From: Photorhabdus namnaonensis
Lineage (GTDB): Bacteria > Pseudomonadota > Gammaproteobacteria > Enterobacterales > Enterobacteriaceae
NCBI RefSeq assembly: GCF_001684335.1
Contig: NZ_LOIC01000080.1
Coordinates: 6,124-55,702 of the forward strand
Reading direction: 5' to 3'
DNA length: 49,579 bases
Position 1 is the first letter of the stretch; each line of letters opens with the position of its first letter. Position numbers and translations under genes: made by a program. The notes beneath the pieces were generated by a model. The model was not told where the DNA came from and made no database searches. It worked only from the letters and a program-made list of their open reading frames with translations. Below, one piece after another: positions 44,141 to 49,579 of this stretch.

Positions 44141-46888
44141 TTATGAAGCTCTCCGCATTCCTAAATTTTCAGCGATAGCGGCAGAGCGAATATTAATAGC
44201 GTCTGTTGATATCTTATTGATCTTCTGGCCTTTCAATGATTTTTTAATGGCTTTCATTGTCAGGAACTTACCAACGCCTTTAAAATTGTATTCTCTATTG
44301 ATTGCAACATCGGGTTCTGTTGCTTGTAGCTGCGTTCTTTCTTCATTACTCAATTGAGTATAGGGGTGAGCGAGTGCATAGTTGACATGTAATTCTGATT
44401 GTTTATTTTTTAAATCATGATATATCTTCACCTCCATTGCCGCATAAATTTTTCTTTCACCGGAATAATCATTTTTTTCACTTTTATCCATTAAAGCAAA
44501 AAAGTTGGTTTCTGAATAGAAATCAGGGTGATTGCTTCTATACCTATGCTCTTCGGCATACTCTGATATCGTATCTTGTATGGTTCTTGCCATATAACCG
44601 GATATTTCAGATCCTAAAGAAAGATTTGTTTTTGATTTTTCCGAAAGGGTGCTGTTTTCTTCAAGCCGGCTATATATTATTTGGCTTTTTTCTATACCTT
44701 TTAGGAACTCTTCATGGCTTAACAAATAACCCGATGGATCGGAGTCACCGACACGAACCACTTTCAATGATTTATTCTTTGTATAACTGCTCTCTTTCTC
44801 GTTCCATTTAACAACATGTGAATTTTTAGCGGCCAATTTAAATTTTAATTCATCAAAGAAATTCACCTCTTTGGTATATTTTCCTCTTTCTGGCGCTAAT
44901 CCATTTTCATCCTGTAAACTCACAGGATTATTTCTTACCATTCGGTATAGATTTAGCCCATCAATGGTTCCTGCCGGGTCCGCGCTTAACCATCTGCCCG
45001 CCCACGGTTGGTAATAACGGTAGCCGTAATAATACAGACCGGTGGCGTCCCGCTCTTTGCCGGAATAGCGAATCGTTTTATAGCTGGCTTCTATTTGGCC
45101 GCTCGCTGCCCACAGCGCTGTCCCGCCAAATGGATAATACTCTTCCTCACTGATAATCTGCCCTTGATTGTCCAGTTCAAGTTGGCTGGAACCGATCAGA
45201 TTATCGTAGCTGTAGCGTAGTTGATTATCGTTGACACCTTCTGGCTTACCGCTCTCCCAATGCAACACCCGTACCTGTGCGCGACCGGCTTCACCGAGTG
45301 TGATAACGTGTAACTCTTCCGTTGTTGTAGCGTTGCTCTGGGTTATGCGTAGTTCCAGCCCCGGCAAATAGATTACCCGTTGTTGCTGCGTAGTATTCTG
45401 GGTTGGCTGTTCACTCACTTTCAGTTGCCTCATGCCGTTGCTGTCGTAGCGGTACCACTCATTTCCCGGGCCATTATTCACCTGCTTTAACTCTCCTCGT
45501 GGTGTCCAGATAAGCGTCTGGCCGGGTAATAAACTGGTTTGGTGACCACCGGCATCAAATAACGTATCCACTTGATTAGGATCGGTGGTCAGCGTACTGA
45601 GAACACCTCGATTGCTGCGGTTTGAGAGGGTGATAGCCACGGTGTAGTTGTTCTGGGTAGCCGGTGAACTGTGCCGAATTTGCGTCAGATTACCGCTGTG
45701 ATCATAGCTGTAGCTGCGAGTATAGTTAGTGTAAGAATTGCTGTCAGAAGGTAGCGCAGGGGAGGGCAGTTGGTTACTTTGCTGACCTATATTAGCCATT
45801 TCACGCCCGGTGGCACTGATGAGCTGATACAGGGAATCGTAGGTATAGTTATTCTCCGGGACCACTTTCTGATTGCGCCAAAAGCGGGTGGCTTCCGCAT
45901 CATTACGGATATTGATGACATTGCCTACCGGATCATATTGATAGCGTAAGTCTTGCAACACTTTGGCGTCTGACGGACGGCGGGTGGTAATACCGATAAG
46001 CCGTTGGGTTTCTGGTTCATAGCTGTATTCAGTGATAACGCCGTTACCGTGCTCTTCGCGTAATTTTTGTCCGGCGGCGGAGTAGGTCAGCGATTTGATA
46101 ATCACTTGTTCAGCTTGACCTTTGAGCGTCAACCAACAGCCTTTTAGCTGCCCGGCTACGTCGTAGGCCAGACGCTGGGTGTTGCCTTTAGCATCGGTCT
46201 GGGTCAATAAAGCCCCGGTGGCATCGACTTTATTTTGGGTGGTATAGACATCACCGCTCAGTTTTTGCTGCCACAGACTCTGGTCTTCCCCTGTCCAATC
46301 AGCATCCTGGTTATCGACAAGCAGTTGTTGAGATTGTGATAGCACGACGCCAGCCAGAGAAAGGCTATTGAGTTGAGTAAGTCCTGCGGTATCGTAATGG
46401 CGGACACACTGACCGGCAAGGTTGTAATCTTTTTCTTGCGGCGTATTGCCGGCCCAGATAAGACGTTCGGTCGTTTTCTCTCCTGCCTGTACTTGTTCGG
46501 TGATAGCGAGCAGACGACCGGGAAGGGTGTTGTCTTCATAACGATGGTTTTGGCGGATGCCGGTTGCATTGATGATCAACACCGGGCGACCTTCAATATC
46601 ATTGAGGTTAATCGTTCGACCGGCATCAACACTTTCTTCACGTAAAACCTGACCAGTAAGATTAAAGACGCGAATCAAGTTCGGACCGCTTTGGTTTTTA
46701 TTCTTACGAGGATCGGTACTTTTTACCTGAAATCCCGGAATATTGAACTCATAGAGCGTAATTAATTCATCACTGTTTTCATCAGCTTGAATGCGTAGAT
46801 ATTCTAAAGTACGGACATTTAATTTCCTGTTATCTAATACCCTAATCGAGGGGGTCTTTTGGTTAATTGCGGAAGTGTAACTGCTCAT
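44141..46888 (-). CDS. tccC: Tc-toxin component C (TccC) with a unique C-terminal effector domain
   Basis: A 915-residue TccC-type protein. Residues 1 to about 664 form the conserved Rhs/YD-repeat cocoon (YEFNIPGFQVKSTDP, WAGNTPQEKDYNLAGQCVRH, LTYSAAGQKLREEHGNGV, YDNLIGSSQLELDNQGQIIS, EEYYPFGGTALWAA) ending in the Rhs core signature (YRYYQPWAGRWLSADPAGTI, NLYRMVRNNPVSLQDENGL). The core self-cleaves near residue 664 in known TcC proteins. The final 250 or so residues are the variable toxin. They are not like the ADP-ribosyltransferase tails of TccC3 or TccC5 and end in a GNAT-like pattern: EYNFKGVGKFLTMKAIKK, then NIRSAAIAENLGMR. AAGGAG precedes the ATG. No tcA or tcB gene is in the window. 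Confidence 0.93.
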   Translation of the reverse strand: MSSYTSAINQKTPSIRVLDNRKLNVRTLEYLRIQADENSDELITLYEFNIPGFQVKSTDPRKNKNQSGPNLIRVFNLTGQVLREESVDAGRTINLNDIEGRPVLIINATGIRQNHRYEDNTLPGRLLAITEQVQAGEKTTERLIWAGNTPQEKDYNLAGQCVRHYDTAGLTQLNSLSLAGVVLSQSQQLLVDNQDADWTGEDQSLWQQKLSGDVYTTQNKVDATGALLTQTDAKGNTQRLAYDVAGQLKGCWLTLKGQAEQVIIKSLTYSAAGQKLREEHGNGVITEYSYEPETQRLIGITTRRPSDAKVLQDLRYQYDPVGNVINIRNDAEATRFWRNQKVVPENNYTYDSLYQLISATGREMANIGQQSNQLPSPALPSDSNSYTNYTRSYSYDHSGNLTQIRHSSPATQNNYTVAITLSNRSNRGVLSTLTTDPNQVDTLFDAGGHQTSLLPGQTLIWTPRGELKQVNNGPGNEWYRYDSNGMRQLKVSEQPTQNTTQQQRVIYLPGLELRITQSNATTTEELHVITLGEAGRAQVRVLHWESGKPEGVNDNQLRYSYDNLIGSSQLELDNQGQIISEEEYYPFGGTALWAASGQIEASYKTIRYSGKERDATGLYYYGYRYYQPWAGRWLSADPAGTIDGLNLYRMVRNNPVSLQDENGLAPERGKYTKEVNFFDELKFKLAAKNSHVVKWNEKESSYTKNKSLKVVRVGDSDPSGYLLSHEEFLKGIEKSQIIYSRLEENSTLSEKSKTNLSLGSEISGYMARTIQDTISEYAEEHRYRSNHPDFYSETNFFALMDKSEKNDYSGERKIYAAMEVKIYHDLKNKQSELHVNYALAHPYTQLSNEERTQLQATEPDVAINREYNFKGVGKFLTMKAIKKSLKGQKINKISTDAINIRSAAIAENLGMRRAS

Positions 46889-47085
46889 ATTTTAACTCCT
46901 TAGATGGTGTTAATCGTTAAGAAAATTTAAGTTATGGCAACAACCAAAAGACCTTATCACTAAACAGGCAAGGAAAGCGATTTATCGTGATGTCATTAAT
47001 GCAAACGCTTTGGTAATTTTTGAGATTGTATAAATGGAAATTAAAGTTTCAGATAGTGGGCGTGATTAATCAACCATCAGGAAAA

Positions 47086-47137
47086 CAAGTGGTTGGCAGA
47101 TTTGATATATCGATGATGCTTAATAACCAATCACTTG
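47086..47137. repeat. Inverted repeat upstream of tccC
   Basis: CAAGTGGTTGG (47086-47096) and CCAATCACTTG (47127-47137) are reverse complements except at one position, with 30 bases between. It lies 200 bases upstream of the tccC start and may be regulatory. Confidence 0.4.
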
Positions 47138-47223
47138 TATATCACAGTTAAAGATAAAAGAAATTTATTAAACCGCGATAGTCACAATACTTTAAAAACA
47201 ATACCTTAAAAACAGAGGATGTT

Positions 47224-47310
47224 ATGAGTTCTACATTCGATACAGCGAAGTCAGGAGATGATAATAAGAACATACCGCTTCTATCATGGTTCTGCACCTG
47301 TTGGGTATAA
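47224..47310 (+). pseudogene. Short orphan reading frame, possible gene remnant
   Basis: A 28-residue frame (start MSSTFDTAKSGDDNKNIPLL) with GAGG 6 bases upstream of the ATG. The proper translation signal on a frame that stops so soon suggests a truncated gene. I do not recognise the protein. Confidence 0.25.
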
Positions 47311-47563
47311 GACACCTAACGGGCTGTGATGTAACACAGATGAGGCTAATCCTTCAAATAGATGATGTTATTGGTCGCTTGATAAATGGTAATAAAGGTA
47401 TTTTTAATTAAAAATTAATATGTTGAATGTTTAGAGTCATGATCATTGAGTGGAAAATCAGTAAAGGCCAAATGGTTTCATACATCGTAGACTGCTATTT
47501 TGGGGATGAGTTATTTTTGTCATTGCATCCGCCATTATATTTACAATAACTTAATCATTATTG

Positions 47564-47821
47564 AATTTGTAACACTTTGTTACAAAGTTTACTTTTTGTA
47601 AATGAAAAAAGTGGAAATTTTTTCTTGCTATTTGGTGATGATTTAATAATCATAACTTGAGTTCTGTCATATGGACAATATGAAGGACCTTCCAACTCCT
47701 GTTCCCTTATTCAAAGGGATTAATCGATAGGGATACATTTCGTCTTCCTGTCGTTCAGTTTGCTATTACTCACGGCATAAGCGGTGTTTCTTATCTGTGG
47801 TAATAGGATTTTTACTATCTT
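47564..47821 (+). promoter_or_regulatory. Conserved promoter/leader module upstream of the lipase (copy 2)
   Basis: Homologous over nearly its full length to 598-846 (minus strand) in front of tssF. Same landmarks in the same order: the 21-bp dyad, TTTTTGTAAAT, TTCTTGCTAT, ATATGG, CTGTTCCC with a small hairpin (TCCCTT/AAGGGA here), GATAGGGAT, CGTTCAG, ATAAGC, ATCTGTG and GGATTTTTACTA. It ends about 160 bases before the lipase start. Confidence 0.7.
47566..47586. promoter_or_regulatory. Candidate operator: TTTGTAA-N7-TTACAAA dyad (copy 2)
   Basis: TTTGTAAC (47566-47573) and GTTACAAA (47579-47586) form a perfect 8-bp dyad. It differs from the dyad at 822-846 (read on the minus strand) at one central base. 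Confidence 0.6.
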
Positions 47822-47979
47822 GTTTCCTTAGTGACGCAATCAATCACGGCTATTCCTGACAGGATATTGATGCTGATGAAGGTGATTGATAGCCGGGCGG
47901 GGAAATCTTGTGGAATTTTCAACACATGATGTTCGGGCTGTGAGCCTATCTGTAATAATAAGCAAAGGAAACAACACTG

Positions 47980-49579
47980 ATGAGTACATTAGATCCGCGA
48001 GAATGTTTCGATTGTAGGCTGTTGAAACACTGGGTGGAATTTCAATTGGTGGATGAACAGGGGAAACCCTTGGTTAATATGCCTTATAGCCTGATAAGCA
48101 AGGGGCTACCGAATTATGTGCGCAAAGGAAAGACGGATGGTTTCGGGGTGCTCAGGGAAGAAGACCTGTCAGCTCATCCGGTGACATTGTATATCCATGC
48201 CCAATCGTTGGCCGATGAGATGGAACAGCGCCCGTTGCGGGAAAAACGGGGAGAAGAATTTTCAGTGGTGAAGCCAAAAGCAGAAGCCGAAGGCCATCAA
48301 TATCGCTATGTGACTATTGGGCAGATCAGTGATGGGTTGCCAGCGTTAGACGATTGGAATGATCCCAAAAAAATTCCACCTCCCTATCATTTCCCAGATC
48401 CGGAACCCAAAGGGCTTTATTCCCGTCCGCTCAACTGTCGGCATGTTCTGGAGGTATGTCCATTCCGGGCTTGGATTCTGCTGCTACATCATCAAAAAGA
48501 GTATTCCATTGTGAATGCTTATAATCAGTGTTTGATGAGCGTGCTGGCCTATGCTGACGGGGATGTCAATGTAGCAGGCTCTGTGAAACACTTTTTTAAC
48601 CGGCAAATGGTGGATGTTTCAAAATTGCCCTATAAAGTGGAAGCATTGTCGGCAACACCTGTCGTTTACGATGTGCCGTTTAGTGAACGTTATGCCCGGG
48701 TGGAGTTTATTGATTCACAAGCGGGGAACAACAAGCAGGGTGATACCAAACTGTTTTATGCCGCCAGTAAGAAAGATGTGATTGTTAGTTGGCGGGGAAC
48801 CGCTAGTCTGGATAATTATCTGACTGATGCCACTTTCCAGCCGTTGGCTTTAAGCTGCGATGATGACAAATCTCTGTGTAGTGGGTTTATCCACAGTGGT
48901 AAAGTGCACAAAGGGTTCTGGGAGGCATTTAATTTGGTTGGAGAGTTAATAGTCCCCAGTGATAAAAAGAAAGAAGTATTCAGTGATATCTTGGATTTGG
49001 CTAAGAAAGGGAAGTTATTTATTTGTGGGCACAGTCTCGGAGGAGCGCTGGCATTATTGCACAGCGCACAACTGAAAGAACACAGTCCTTGTCTCTACAG
49101 TTACGGGATGCCGCGGACATTAACCCGTAGTGCGGTAGAGGAATTGTCTTCTATTATCCACTATCGTCATGTTAATGAAGATGATGTCATCCCTGCTGTG
49201 CCATTTGAGCAGGATATGGATAATGTTTTTTTCAATTATTGGGCGCCGGCGGGGTACGACTGGGCAGTGATGAAGTTGTTGTCGCCGTCACCGATTATGC
49301 AGGTAATTAAACAGGCGACAGCCAGTAAAGAAATTTATCTGCATCACGGTAAAGTGGTTCATTTCTTTCAAGCCAACAGTTGCCCGGAATGGCTGATTTC
49401 CGCCCGGAATGCCTCTCTTATAACGGGTGTTGCTGAAAAAATATTGGATAACACCACAAAACTCTACTTAATTCCTGAGTTAAATCAGGAGACAGAAAAG
49501 GATTTTTCGCTGGCCGGTGAGCGGCAAAACGCGTTGTTTAATCAGCTCAGTCAACAAGAAAAAGACAAACTGTTTGTTG
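47980..49579 (+). CDS. Class 3 lipase family protein (Pdl- or T6SS-effector-like), 3' truncated by window
   Basis: The frame is open from ATG 47980 to the window edge (533 residues visible). The lipase domain (about 225-460) has SWRGTAS (oxyanion region), the nucleophile Ser352 in CGHSLGGALALLH, a likely acid Asp401 or Asp402 in NEDDVIP, and histidines 455, 456 and 461 for the triad. The N-terminus LKHWVEFQLVDEQGKPLVNM is a lead found on secreted lipase effectors, including T6SS-linked ones, and the gene lies next to tccC as the Photorhabdus-dependent lipase (pdl) genes do in tcd islands. AAAGGA precedes the start by 10 bases. Likely role: phospholipase effector; the delivery route (Tc-linked or T6SS) is undecided. 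Confidence 0.82.
   Translation, partial: MSTLDPRECFDCRLLKHWVEFQLVDEQGKPLVNMPYSLISKGLPNYVRKGKTDGFGVLREEDLSAHPVTLYIHAQSLADEMEQRPLREKRGEEFSVVKPKAEAEGHQYRYVTIGQISDGLPALDDWNDPKKIPPPYHFPDPEPKGLYSRPLNCRHVLEVCPFRAWILLLHHQKEYSIVNAYNQCLMSVLAYADGDVNVAGSVKHFFNRQMVDVSKLPYKVEALSATPVVYDVPFSERYARVEFIDSQAGNNKQGDTKLFYAASKKDVIVSWRGTASLDNYLTDATFQPLALSCDDDKSLCSGFIHSGKVHKGFWEAFNLVGELIVPSDKKKEVFSDILDLAKKGKLFICGHSLGGALALLHSAQLKEHSPCLYSYGMPRTLTRSAVEELSSIIHYRHVNEDDVIPAVPFEQDMDNVFFNYWAPAGYDWAVMKLLSPSPIMQVIKQATASKEIYLHHGKVVHFFQANSCPEWLISARNASLITGVAEKILDNTTKLYLIPELNQETEKDFSLAGERQNALFNQLSQQEKDKLFV

Larger units (their letters stand above)
46889..47979. other. Long intergenic region between tccC and the lipase gene
   Basis: About 1.1 kb with no intact gene. 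It holds an imperfect long hairpin at 47086-47137, a short orphan frame at 47224-47310, the dyad at 47566-47586, the leader module at 47564-47821 and a 9-bp long-range stem (47839-47847 with 47882-47890). Confidence 0.6.

Noticed and set aside
47610-47626. Sigma-54 type promoter in the lipase leader
   Set aside because: The GG and GC elements are 12 instead of 10 bases apart, and the GG is missing in the tssF copy.

Overview
The window is chromosomal DNA of an insect-pathogenic enterobacterium, almost certainly Photorhabdus (Xenorhabdus is the nearest alternative). The strongest pointers are a TccC-type Tc-toxin gene with the family's conserved Rhs core and a unique tail, two tandem PAS/LuxR-type solo regulators, six PixA/AidA inclusion-body-protein genes, an Mrp/Mrf-like phase-variable fimbrial operon, a partial type VI secretion gene and a class 3 lipase beside the Tc gene. 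Housekeeping genes are typical Enterobacterales.

Layout. 1-485: 5' end of the T6SS baseplate gene tssF (minus strand, runs off the edge) behind a long non-coding leader. 1310-4172: a pRiA4b ORF-3-like protein and a membrane phosphoethanolamine-transferase-type sulfatase-fold protein. 4627-9313: AT-rich array of six PixA/AidA genes; the last four are two copies of a tandemly duplicated two-gene unit with its own promoter region and terminator. 9616-18894: mrp-type fimbrial operon with a tyrosine recombinase, an invertible segment flanked by 26-bp inverted repeats (10425-10450 and 10718-10743), pilins, usher, chaperone, minor pilins, an MrpH-like tip adhesin and an MrpJ-like regulator. 19367-26778: a second chaperone-usher operon with three chaperones, one usher and a large putative tip protein. 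26862-27800: a lone 2OG-Fe(II) oxygenase. 28513-32935: conserved block mltD, gloB, yafS, rnhA, dnaQ, tRNA-Asp. 33078-35194: a Ner-like DNA-binding protein and two PAS/LuxR regulators. 35952-42907: tktA, an ABM-domain protein and MarR regulator, then epd-pgk-fbaA with a Cra-like site upstream. 42975-43761: a GNAT/DUF1778 toxin-antitoxin pair. 44141-46888: tccC. 47980-end: class 3 lipase, 3' truncated by the window edge.

Working together. The two fimbrial operons, the PixA array, the Tc toxin, the lipase and the T6SS are all host-interaction functions placed around a fixed metabolic backbone. The least expected observation is that the non-coding regions upstream of tssF (846 down to about 598, minus strand) and of the lipase (47564 to about 47821, plus strand) are homologous over about 250 bases. 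Each starts with the same 21-bp dyad (TTTGTAA-N7-TTACAAA). This suggests that the T6SS operon and the lipase share a regulator and a long 5' leader. A second notable point is the tail of TccC, which looks GNAT-acetyltransferase-like rather than ADP-ribosyltransferase-like.

All assignments rest on reading the sequence and on recalled family features. No database search was run.
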